From: Bacteroidota bacterium
Lineage (GTDB): Bacteria > Bacteroidota > Bacteroidia > Chitinophagales > Chitinophagaceae
Length of the DNA: 64,000 bases
Direction of reading: 5' to 3'
Assembly: GCA_023416995.1 (NCBI GenBank)
Contig: JAEZGI010000025.1
Location: 62,001 to 126,000, forward strand
Made by a program: the position numbers and the translations under genes
Shown here: piece after piece, positions 52,523 through 61,348 of the stretch
How the letters are laid out: every line of letters starts with the position of its first letter
Numbering within the stretch: the first letter of the stretch is position 1
Notes under the pieces: generated by a model
What the model was told of the DNA's origin: nothing
What the model saw: the letters and a program-made list of their open reading frames with translations, nothing else
Databases searched by the model: none

Positions 52523-53455
52523 ATGAACCCTAACTTTCGAAACTGCCCACATTGTGGGATCCGGAACTTTAGTGATGATCAAATATGCGGCGTTTGCAAA
52601 GCGCCGTTCGCAAATGATATTCCTGATGTTGAGTCCAGAGAATCGACCGGAAAACTTGCTTCAAGGATTTTGCCTTTTGCAGTTGTTTTTGTTGTTGCTG
52701 CGCTTTTCATATGGGTGAGATTTAGAAGCACTGAAACCAGCACATCAGATGCAAAATCATCAACCTATAATGAAGTTGATTACTCACCCGCCTCGCCCGG
52801 CGGAATGTCACAGCCGCCTCGCCTCACTACCAGTCAAAAAGATTATTCCGCGGAACCACCACCAATTGAATACTTCCTGGATAAGGTGGATATTAACACA
52901 ACAGTCAAATTCGGCCTTACAGTTTGGCTAAACAGGAAAGCAAGCAACAATGAACTTTTCCAAATCGCTGAAACATTGCGTCTCAGAGAAAACCTTATGT
53001 CAAATCGAGGTGCCATATTTTTTCTGTTGCCTGAAATGACCTATGGCAACGGGGCCTGGGCTTGTGTTGATTATAAACCATCGCCATCTGTTCGCATTAT
53101 TGGTAAAACTTTAGCTGACGAACAAATCATACTTGAGAGTGCCGAAAAGATAACCGACTATCTTGGATTGTGGGTTGATAACTTCCTCAGTGGGCCAATA
53201 ATTATGCGTATGAGGCTTGACGATGCAGGGCAGCTTCTCTTTGAGATTATTGACGCAAACGACCCCAGACCATCAGAACACGCTTCGTCTTTCATAGTAC
53301 AAGATACTGAAGATGGCAAACTATTTATAGATCCTGAGGATACGTTTGACAGGTTCCAATTACTCGCCAATGGTGACCTTGCAGTCTATGATAAGTATGG
53401 ATTAGTGGCCATATATAAAAAGCTAAAAGTGAAAAAAGAAATCTGGAATTTGTAA
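52523..53455 (+). CDS. Zinc-ribbon membrane protein of unknown function
   Basis: 310 residues from the ATG at 52523. A frame to 52424 adds 33 residues that would precede the zinc ribbon and is less likely. The N-terminal zinc ribbon is FRNCPHCGIRNFSDDQICGV and CKAPF (two CxxC pairs). One membrane helix follows (about 42-62, LPFAVVFVVAALFIWV), then a Ser/Pro linker and an extracytoplasmic beta-rich domain (FFLLPEMTYGNGAWACVDYK, LFIDPEDTFDRFQLL). The function and the reason for its place in the island are unknown. Confidence 0.6.
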   Translation: MNPNFRNCPHCGIRNFSDDQICGVCKAPFANDIPDVESRESTGKLASRILPFAVVFVVAALFIWVRFRSTETSTSDAKSSTYNEVDYSPASPGGMSQPPRLTTSQKDYSAEPPPIEYFLDKVDINTTVKFGLTVWLNRKASNNELFQIAETLRLRENLMSNRGAIFFLLPEMTYGNGAWACVDYKPSPSVRIIGKTLADEQIILESAEKITDYLGLWVDNFLSGPIIMRMRLDDAGQLLFEIIDANDPRPSEHASSFIVQDTEDGKLFIDPEDTFDRFQLLANGDLAVYDKYGLVAIYKKLKVKKEIWNL

Positions 53456-53835
53456 TCACAATCGCATCGGGAGCAGGATCTACAATCCGGAAACCCTCAA
53501 TGCTCGTTTAAGGCGTTATGCTGTTTTGTTCCGGCATTGTGTAATCTTCGCTCTCAGATTTTAGTGTACGAATAGATTCCACCTCCAAGCGAAGCACCAA
53601 CTCCTATGAAAACCCCACTGGAGGCTTATTCCTCTTCCCTTGTTTATCAAACTCATCAAATCTACCAGATAACTACCACTTTCTATCTGGTAGCAGATGT
53701 CAAAGCGGACATTGAGGCCGCGACATATGAGGGCAATGTAACGACCAAGAACAACTAAACAATTGAAGAGCTAGTGAGCTTACCACGATCCACTCAAATC
53801 GAGATACCGGTTCTATTAGTCGTTGAAAAACGGCG
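53456..53835. other. Intergenic region
   Basis: No gene. A perfect 10-bp inverted repeat (CTACCAGATA at 53662-53671, TATCTGGTAG at 53684-53693, loop 12 nt) may be a hairpin between the neighbouring convergent transcripts. Confidence 0.45.
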
Positions 53836-54252
53836 TTAGGTCGACAACCCTGCTTTTAATTCCTTCACTATCGGGATATCCGCTGCAGCCCAATCAAGAT
53901 CCGGCAATTCATCAACTGAGAGCCATTGATAATTTATGTGTTCCGTGAGACCGATTGCATCCGCTCGACTTGAACATTGATAAGCATGCAACGATATCCT
54001 AAAGTCAGGATATTCATGATCTACCGATAGCAGTTTTTCATGAACATCAATATCTATCTTCAGTTCCTCGCGAATCTCCCGTGCCAGGGCGGTCACTTCA
54101 CTTTCGCCAGCCTCAATTTTGCCCCCAGGAAATTCGTACTTGAAACTTAGATAGTCATATTTGCTTGACCCTTTTTGTAAACACAGAACTTTACCGTTCC
54201 GGATTATTACGGCGGCTACAACATGTAACGTCTTAGTTTGTCTGTCATTCAT
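53836..54252 (-). CDS. Nudix hydrolase of the MutT (8-oxo-dGTPase) type
   Basis: 138 residues with a complete Nudix box: G44 to E63 (GKIEAGESEVTALAREIREE), matching G-x5-E-x7-R-E-x2-E-E. The N-terminal VVAAVIIRNGKVLCLQKG and the following FPGGK are typical of MutT-like enzymes that clean oxidised nucleotides. It is divergent from a PLD/zinc-ribbon gene, and near a DUF3427 helicase gene. Nudix genes of this type recur near DUF3427 helicases in my recollection, which hints at a shared system. Confidence 0.88.
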   Translation of the reverse strand: MNDRQTKTLHVVAAVIIRNGKVLCLQKGSSKYDYLSFKYEFPGGKIEAGESEVTALAREIREELKIDIDVHEKLLSVDHEYPDFRISLHAYQCSSRADAIGLTEHINYQWLSVDELPDLDWAAADIPIVKELKAGLST

Positions 54253-54415
54253 TCAGATCCCCTTTATCGGAAAGCTACAACCAATTTGGTGCACAGTAAC
54301 TTGATCTACACTTGCCTGCCGATCCTTTAATCGTGCCGAGACCATTATAAAGACACAAAAGTGGAAAACACGGAAAGGCAACATATTACAATATTTTCTT
54401 CTCAATGTCGTTTTG

Positions 54416-55159
54416 ATGAAACATCCTAAAAAATCGTCTATGGCTGAATTTCTCATGACCGATGGTATCAACAGGAAGTTAACAGAAATCATCGCGTCTG
54501 CAAAGTCTCATTTAATCTTTATATCTCCTTATCTGAAGCTGTCGCCATTTATGACTACAAACATTTTTCAGGCAGCAAACAGCAATGTCAAAATTAGAGT
54601 CCTATATGGCAAAGTCGATTTAGATGAACAAGAAAAACAATCACTTCAAAGCATGCCAAACTTGCAACTGTTTTTTCTACAGAATTTGCATGCCAAATGT
54701 TACATGAGCGAATCTCAGTTATTGGTGACATCAATGAATTTGTATGAATACTCGCAGAACCATAATAGTGAAATGGGCATTGCGATGGATAGCATAAAAG
54801 ACAAGGAACTATTCGCAAAAGCATATAAAGAGGCGGAGAGATTGTTTAGTGCATCCGAACAAGTATTAACCCCCCAGTATCTAAATCCACACCAACAAAG
54901 TCAAGCCCAGCGCGCAAAATTGATTAGCGTCAAGCCACAGCCCGCTGGCTTCTGCATACGATGTAGTTCACCAATTGCACACAACCCTGACAGACCCCTT
55001 TGTACATCCTGTTACTCAGTCTGGAATCAATGGGGCGATCCAGACTACGAAGAGAACTTTTGCCATACATGTGGAGATGTAGACGATATCAGTGTCAGTT
55101 CTCCGCAATGCTACGACTGCTATTCGTCAATGAATGGAAGACAACGCTTTGGGCGATGA
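54416..55159 (+). CDS. Phospholipase D-like protein with C-terminal zinc ribbons
   Basis: 247 residues from the ATG at 54416 (an ATG at 54440 is an alternative). The N-terminal PLD-like fold (about 10-150) has SAKSHLIFISPYLKLSPF and one HxK half-motif, LHAKCYMSESQLLVTSMNLY, with Glu where the HKD Asp should be. The C-terminal region has four CxxC pairs (CIRC, CTSC, CHTC, CYDC), two zinc ribbons with DPDYEENFC between them. A one-motif enzyme would act as a dimer, if it acts at all. It converges on the next gene with a 4-bp gap. Confidence 0.82.
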   Translation: MKHPKKSSMAEFLMTDGINRKLTEIIASAKSHLIFISPYLKLSPFMTTNIFQAANSNVKIRVLYGKVDLDEQEKQSLQSMPNLQLFFLQNLHAKCYMSESQLLVTSMNLYEYSQNHNSEMGIAMDSIKDKELFAKAYKEAERLFSASEQVLTPQYLNPHQQSQAQRAKLISVKPQPAGFCIRCSSPIAHNPDRPLCTSCYSVWNQWGDPDYEENFCHTCGDVDDISVSSPQCYDCYSSMNGRQRFGR

Positions 55160-55163
55160 AGAT

Positions 55164-58100
55164 TTACCCCACTGCCAGCTTGCCGCTCTCCTTCCAAAGA
55201 TAGGCTGGCATAGGGTATTTCAAACGCCATTCTATGTTCATCGGTTTAGATCCCTGCGAACTCACAAATTCAACCTCGCCCAGGAAAACGTACGACATTG
55301 TCATCCCGAATTCATCATCATTTTGTTCACGCACAAAGAGGAGGATCTTCTTACCTGAACTCTTGTGATTAATATAGGAAAGCCCTTTAGCCGAACTATC
55401 TGAAGTCGCATTTTGTGACTGCCAATGAAATAAGGATTCATTGATAGCATAATCCTCGTACATGGTAGTGGGCGAATACTCTTTCTCGGATTTCTTCAAG
55501 GTGACGAAAAGTGCTTCCACTTTTAAATCTCTATTTTCGGCAACACCCTCTCTGTTTGAAGATGCATTTTCAAAAGTATGTAAGCCCATGGCAACGAGAA
55601 TTTGGCTCCTGTTATAACGGCTGTGTAATTTCAGCGGGAACGGGAAAGGAAGATTGATTGGCCGCTCAATAAAATCAACAGAGTATTTCAGGAATTCAAT
55701 CACTTCGCCCAACTCTGATTTCATTACGGGGTTAGATTCCAATCGTTTTAATCCATCAGAGATTTCGGAAAGATTCATCCTCGGACCGGACTGCTGCCAT
55801 AGGTCATAATGAAACATAAGCAGCATCAAACTTTGTTCGGACGACAGGTTTTCATGATCGAACACATCTGACAACGCATAAGTGAGAAAGTTTAAATAAC
55901 TGATTGAATTGCATCTCAACAAACGTTTAATACAACCCACGATCTCTTTCTCTAATGGCTCGTCAAACTTCGGGATTATACCAGCATCGGCGCATAGCTG
56001 GCTCCAACTACCCCGTTTGTATATGACTTGCGGCGGAAGCGCATGGAAATCAATAAAGTTTTTGAACGTGAGTGGAAGAGTCGACTGGTGCTGAAAATTT
56101 TGAACTTTGGTAACTAGCTGTCGACGGTTGTACGCGGTGGCCTGTCTGATATTATCAAGGATAATCTCCTTTGCCTTTTCTTCCAACACTATAGAGCAAC
56201 CAAGCGGCAAATGAGGGAAATCATCTTCTATCTCTTTTGAAACCGACGTATGAGTTTTTCCCACGAGTGCTCGGAACTTATGTTCAAAATCGTATTCTAC
56301 TCTCGAATTCCCTACAAAATCAAGCACAGTTAAGCACTCTTTCCCTTTAGCCAAACGCAAACCGCGTCCCAGCTGTTGAAGAAAAATAGTAAGACTTTCT
56401 GTTGGCCGCAAAAACAAAACGGTGTCGATCTCAGGTATGTCGACGCCTTCATTGAAAATATCTTTTACGAATAGATAGTTGATTTCCTTCCTTTGAAACT
56501 GTTCTCTTATCGCCACCCTATCCTCCGAGTTATCGCTTGTGAGATAGGCCGCCTTCAAACCCGCGCGTAAAAATTTGTCCGCCATAAATTTTGCATGATC
56601 GACACTTGCACAGAAGCCAAGGGCGCGAACATTATTTATGTCAGTTAGATACTTTTCGCAGTTCGAAAGAATATCGCTAACCCGCCTATCATTTTCCGTA
56701 TATACGCGAGTTAGCTCACTGATTTCATACCTGCCATTCGTCCAGGAAACTTGAGAAAGATCGACCGTATCTGATAATGCAAAATATTGAAACGGGCATA
56801 ACAGCTGCCGGTTTAATGCCTCTGGAAGTCGAATCTCAGCAGCAATTACCCGCGCGAAATCATTGAGAATATCTCCGCCATCTGCACGCTCGGGGGTTGC
56901 AGTCAGTCCCAATAACACCTTTGGCGAGAATTTCGCAAGTATGGGTCTGTAGCTATCCGCCGTTATGTGATGAACTTCATCAATTACAATGTAGTCATAA
57001 AAAGTTTCGGAAAGGCTAATCGTTTTAATTTGATTTTTTAAGGTTTGAACGGAAGCAAACACGTATTCAAAATTTGATGGGACCTGGCCATCTACCCATA
57101 ATTCGCCGAAGTTTGCATCACGTAAAACATGCTGATAAGTTTGCTGGGCTTGCTTGAGAATTTCCTGTCGATGAGCGACAAATAAAAGCCTTGAGCGATC
57201 ATTACTGTTCTTAAATGCTCTGTAATCAAAGGCGGATATAACTGTCTTACCTGTACCAGTAGCGGCAACAACTAGATTACGAAAGCGGTTATGGATTTGG
57301 CGTTCCGATTGAAGCTTCTCTAATATTTCCGACTGATATGAGAAAGGCTTCAGGTCAAAAAAGCTCATCATGCCAGAACGATCCTGGATTTTCTCTTTAT
57401 TAAGAGCGCGATGCAGCTTTTCTTTGTCGCGGTCCGGCACATATTCCTCGAAATCCTTGTCTTCCCAATAGGTCTCAAAAGTCTTTTCGCACTTATCAAT
57501 GATATGATGGATTTCCTTTGAAGTAACCTTTAAGTTCCATTCCAGCCCCTTTGTCAAAGCCGACAATGACAAATTTGACGATCCAATGTAGCCAGTGTTG
57601 AATCCGGAGTTTCTAAGAAACAAATAGGCTTTAGCATGAAGCCGTTCGTGAGTGGTGTTGTAAGATATCTTGATGCTTGTATTTGGAAGCCGTGCTAAAA
57701 ATTCAATAGCCTTCACTTCGGTCGCCCCCATATACGAGGTTGTAATGATTTTGAGCTTTTTTCCAGCTTTGGTGTATTCTTCAAGTTCTGCGGCAAAGAT
57801 TCTTACCGCGGAGAATTTAATAAAAGACACCAGCCAACAAATTTCATCGGCGGATAAGATTTCTTTTTTTAGTTCGCTCTCCAGGGATATGCCTGCATTG
57901 CTTCCGGTGAACAGTTCGCTTTGACTAAACCTGGTATATGGCATGATCTCGCGCACCCTAGCAGCAAGGTCGGCATATCCACTGTCCAGATTGGAAAGAA
58001 CTGCATCAAGAATTTTTCCTTCTGTGTCAATTAGGTTTTCGCTGAAGTCGGTGTCAGGGAGTTCTTTTGCTAAAAATTCGATGATCCGGTTCGCGAGCTC

Positions 58101-58304
58101 AATTTGCTGTAGCGGTATGTTGTCATCCTTTATTTGATTGAGGGCAAATCGAATTGTTTCTGTTAGTGATAAGCTCAAGTACCGTGATGCTTCAGCAGCA
58201 TCTAAGGCACTGGTGTGTATGAAGTACTGATCACGGTCAAGATCGCTGAGTTTCTTTGAAATGACGTTCGTAATGAGTTGTTCGTAGAGTCCGAGTTTGA
58301 GCAT
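55164..58304 (-). CDS. PLD-SF2 helicase-DUF3427 protein
   Basis: 1046 residues. A PLD-like domain (about 140-260) has ERLHAKAYLFLRNSG and TGYIGSSNLSLSAL. A superfamily 2 helicase follows: Walker A AATGTGKT (about 345-352), motif II IDEVHH (about 440), GLTATPER, and helicase C QQLGRGLRLAKGKECLTVLD. The C-terminal third is DUF3427 (ending YPMPAYLWKESGK), with the KGLSYINHKSSGKKILLFVR stretch. Such proteins resemble restriction-type motors and occur in defence islands. The gene is convergent with the PLD/zinc-ribbon gene. Confidence 0.88.
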   Translation of the reverse strand: MLKLGLYEQLITNVISKKLSDLDRDQYFIHTSALDAAEASRYLSLSLTETIRFALNQIKDDNIPLQQIELANRIIEFLAKELPDTDFSENLIDTEGKILDAVLSNLDSGYADLAARVREIMPYTRFSQSELFTGSNAGISLESELKKEILSADEICWLVSFIKFSAVRIFAAELEEYTKAGKKLKIITTSYMGATEVKAIEFLARLPNTSIKISYNTTHERLHAKAYLFLRNSGFNTGYIGSSNLSLSALTKGLEWNLKVTSKEIHHIIDKCEKTFETYWEDKDFEEYVPDRDKEKLHRALNKEKIQDRSGMMSFFDLKPFSYQSEILEKLQSERQIHNRFRNLVVAATGTGKTVISAFDYRAFKNSNDRSRLLFVAHRQEILKQAQQTYQHVLRDANFGELWVDGQVPSNFEYVFASVQTLKNQIKTISLSETFYDYIVIDEVHHITADSYRPILAKFSPKVLLGLTATPERADGGDILNDFARVIAAEIRLPEALNRQLLCPFQYFALSDTVDLSQVSWTNGRYEISELTRVYTENDRRVSDILSNCEKYLTDINNVRALGFCASVDHAKFMADKFLRAGLKAAYLTSDNSEDRVAIREQFQRKEINYLFVKDIFNEGVDIPEIDTVLFLRPTESLTIFLQQLGRGLRLAKGKECLTVLDFVGNSRVEYDFEHKFRALVGKTHTSVSKEIEDDFPHLPLGCSIVLEEKAKEIILDNIRQATAYNRRQLVTKVQNFQHQSTLPLTFKNFIDFHALPPQVIYKRGSWSQLCADAGIIPKFDEPLEKEIVGCIKRLLRCNSISYLNFLTYALSDVFDHENLSSEQSLMLLMFHYDLWQQSGPRMNLSEISDGLKRLESNPVMKSELGEVIEFLKYSVDFIERPINLPFPFPLKLHSRYNRSQILVAMGLHTFENASSNREGVAENRDLKVEALFVTLKKSEKEYSPTTMYEDYAINESLFHWQSQNATSDSSAKGLSYINHKSSGKKILLFVREQNDDEFGMTMSYVFLGEVEFVSSQGSKPMNIEWRLKYPMPAYLWKESGKLAVG

Positions 58305-58503
58305 GTGGTGGAGTCAAATTACGAACCAAAGTAGTAAATGAATCTGGAATAATCGAAGTTTAGTCCCAACTCATAATAATTACAATTTCAATAGCACAGC
58401 TGCGTTATAACGAAGATGTGCTTGGCCAATATCTGCTTGATCTTCAGGTCATTTAAAAAGGCTAAGTTTAAATATTTATGCTCAAACCCTAACTCAAAGT
58501 GTT

Positions 58504-61143
58504 ATGAGATTTTTACTATTTGCGATTACCCTCATCGGGGCTTTGATCGTGTATGCCTTCCGGCGCACCCAGACTGATAGCAGACGAAGAGAGGAAGAAC
58601 GTCTCAGACAACAAGAAATCGACAGAGAAAATACACAAAAGGCGCTGTCGCCAATTTTGATTCACATTCGTGAGGCGGTTGCCACCTTCTATCCAAAAAC
58701 AATCGATCAACGTTTAAAGTATTTTTCACACTATGATCTTAATAAATGGAAAGAGTCCTTCAAACCCTTTCATCTAACAATGAAGGGGTTAAAGTATGAA
58801 AGTTGTGACCTCGACATTAATCTGGTGAAGATTTTGCGGGAATTTGATCACTATTGGGTCGAAAGTGATAAACTCCGAAACCTGTACAATAAGGAATTCA
58901 CGAAAACTGAGCTGAACGATCTCACCAATTTTTTTGACAATGTTGAAGGGCGGAAGTTAGATATACAGCAACGCACTGCAATTGTACGAGATGAGGACAA
59001 TAATCTGATTATTGCTGGTGCTGGTTCAGGTAAAACAACCACCATTGTTGGAAAGGTGCAGTATCTAATCCAGCGTCTCCAAGTTCCGGTTGAGGCTATC
59101 TTGCTGATTTCGTTCACTAACAAATCTGCGTCTACTCTGGCAGATCGATTGGGGGTCGAAGGCCTTCAACCAAAAACGTTCCATAAATTCGGAAAGGAGC
59201 TTATAGCTGAAGTGGAATCCAAACAGCCTAGCATTTTTGACGACTCCCAAACTAAAAATTTAATTTCTACCTTCTTTACAGACCTGTGTAAGGATATGTC
59301 CTATCTGACAAAGATAACGACGTTCTTCTCCGACTTTCTTAAGCCAGTGAAATCTCAAAACGATTTCAAATCTCATGGAGATTACATCCAGTATTTGAAA
59401 GACCACAATTTCACCTCTTACAGATTGAAGCCTCTCATCTCGAACGGCAAAACGACGTACAAACGAGAGATAGTCAAAAGCATTGAGGAGTGCAAAATTG
59501 CAAACTTCCTCCTCTTTAACGGCATAGATTATGAATATGAACTCCCCTACCAATATGACACTGCATCAAAGTCACATCAACAATACAAACCTGATTTTAC
59601 ATTGGATCCGAAAGGACAAAGAATATATCTCGAGCATTTCGGGTTAGACAGGCAAAATCAAGTCCCGCCTTTTTTTGCAAATCCAGCGATTGGCTTAACT
59701 CGCGAACAGGCAACTAAAAAGTATCTTGACGGAATTGCATGGAAACGTGCTTTGCACTTGCAAAACGGTACCACGATGCTGGAAACGTTCAGCTATGAAA
59801 TGTCAGAAGGCACACTTTTTACAAATCTGGAAAAACAATTACTAAACGCTGGAGTGCGCATAAAACCAAAATCACCTGAAGAAATTTGGAAAATAATCAA
59901 CCAATCAGCACACGATGAGATCGACAGCTTTATTACCTTGATCCGAACATTTCTCATGCTAAAGAAGTCAAACCATTATTCAGTGGAGGATCTCTTCAAA
60001 AAAAACAAAAGCACAGAAGGCAAGTTTAACCGGAAGAGAAATGAATTGTTTCTAGAGATCGTAGCACCGATAGCCTCGAGGTATCAAAGTCATTTGGCTT
60101 CTCGAAAAGAAATAGATTTCAATGATATGATTAATAAGGCGACATACTATATCCGTAAAGGGAAATGGCGGAACCCAATAAAATATATTATAATCGATGA
60201 ATTTCAAGACATCTCTGTTGGAAGATATCAACTTATCAGAGCTTTGAAAGATAAAAACCCAGACTGCAAACTTTTTTGTGTCGGGGACGATTGGCAATCA
60301 ATCTACCGTTTTGCAGGTAGTGATATTTCACTGTTCAAATATTTTGAAAAATACTTCGGTTACACCGAAAAGAGCAAAATTGAAACTACTTACAGATTTG
60401 CAGGTGATTTATTGAGTATGTCAAGCTCTTTCATCTTAAGAAATCCCAGCCAAACATCAAAAGACTTGAAGGGCCTTAGCGGCCGGAGTTCATCAACATA
60501 TAAAATTATTTATTCAACGTCGGAAAATCAAGATGATACAGAATCTATACTGAAAGTGCTTAACGATTTGGTCGCCGCCGGCGCAACAGAAAAGACTGAA
60601 ATATTAATACTTGGCCGTTACTCATTTGACCTAAATAGAATAAAAAACGAGCGTAGGCTACTCGACATTAATGAAAAGAATGGCACTATTATTTATACCT
60701 TCGACGTTGCACCTCATAAAAGAGTTACTCTGAGAGCGCAATTTATGACAGTTCACAAAGCTAAAGGACTTGAGGCGGACATTGTGATTGTTATAAACTG
60801 TAATTCAGGAAAGCACGGTTTCCCTTCCGGTATGTCAGACGACACAGTTCTAAATCTGTTGTTAAGTGAAGCTGATCACTTCGAAAATGGCGAGGAAAGG
60901 CGTCTTTTTTATGTAGCAATGACACGGGCTAAACAGTCATTATATCTGGTAGCGGACACTACCTATAAATCCAAGTTCGTCACGGAATTGGAGTTAGGCA
61001 ATCTACCGCCGGAAATCAAAAAGTGCCCCCAATGTGAAACTGCGGACTTAGTTACGAAAAGTGGAATCACAAAGGGAAAAGCCTGGTCTTTCACCGGATG
61101 CGCAAACTTTGCATACGGCTGCGACTTTAATAGATGGAATTAG
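58504..61143 (+). CDS. UvrD-like superfamily 1 helicase with N-terminal membrane helix and C-terminal zinc ribbon
   Basis: 879 residues. A short hydrophobic helix (1-17, MRFLLFAITLIGALIVY) precedes a charged segment. Helicase motif I is IIAGAGSGKTTTIVGK (about 168-183), motif Ia LLISFTNKSAS, motif II IIIDEFQDIS (about 561-570), motif III GDDWQSIYRFAGSD, and motif VI LFYVAMTRAKQSLYLV (about 800-815). The ending CPQCETADLV...GCANFAYGCDFNRWN is a topoisomerase-I-like zinc ribbon, as in HelIV-like enzymes. A 390-residue insert lies between motifs Ia and II, with DFTLDPKGQRIYLEHFGLDR resembling a nuclease strand. It is followed 206 bp later by another SF1 gene. Confidence 0.88.
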   Translation: MRFLLFAITLIGALIVYAFRRTQTDSRRREEERLRQQEIDRENTQKALSPILIHIREAVATFYPKTIDQRLKYFSHYDLNKWKESFKPFHLTMKGLKYESCDLDINLVKILREFDHYWVESDKLRNLYNKEFTKTELNDLTNFFDNVEGRKLDIQQRTAIVRDEDNNLIIAGAGSGKTTTIVGKVQYLIQRLQVPVEAILLISFTNKSASTLADRLGVEGLQPKTFHKFGKELIAEVESKQPSIFDDSQTKNLISTFFTDLCKDMSYLTKITTFFSDFLKPVKSQNDFKSHGDYIQYLKDHNFTSYRLKPLISNGKTTYKREIVKSIEECKIANFLLFNGIDYEYELPYQYDTASKSHQQYKPDFTLDPKGQRIYLEHFGLDRQNQVPPFFANPAIGLTREQATKKYLDGIAWKRALHLQNGTTMLETFSYEMSEGTLFTNLEKQLLNAGVRIKPKSPEEIWKIINQSAHDEIDSFITLIRTFLMLKKSNHYSVEDLFKKNKSTEGKFNRKRNELFLEIVAPIASRYQSHLASRKEIDFNDMINKATYYIRKGKWRNPIKYIIIDEFQDISVGRYQLIRALKDKNPDCKLFCVGDDWQSIYRFAGSDISLFKYFEKYFGYTEKSKIETTYRFAGDLLSMSSSFILRNPSQTSKDLKGLSGRSSSTYKIIYSTSENQDDTESILKVLNDLVAAGATEKTEILILGRYSFDLNRIKNERRLLDINEKNGTIIYTFDVAPHKRVTLRAQFMTVHKAKGLEADIVIVINCNSGKHGFPSGMSDDTVLNLLLSEADHFENGEERRLFYVAMTRAKQSLYLVADTTYKSKFVTELELGNLPPEIKKCPQCETADLVTKSGITKGKAWSFTGCANFAYGCDFNRWN

Positions 61144-61348
61144 CATCCATTGCATAGCTATGTATTCTTATAGATTCCGTCGGACGACGCGAATTCAGGC
61201 ACTCGATTGGCCATACACAACAATATGCGGTCAACGTATCCGTTTAACTGATGCAACGACTTCCAATAACCCTGACCAACCTCCTTGCTATAGCACGATT
61301 AGTTATACGGTTTGTTAGTGGCGTAGTTACGAAATCAAAATCTGGCCA

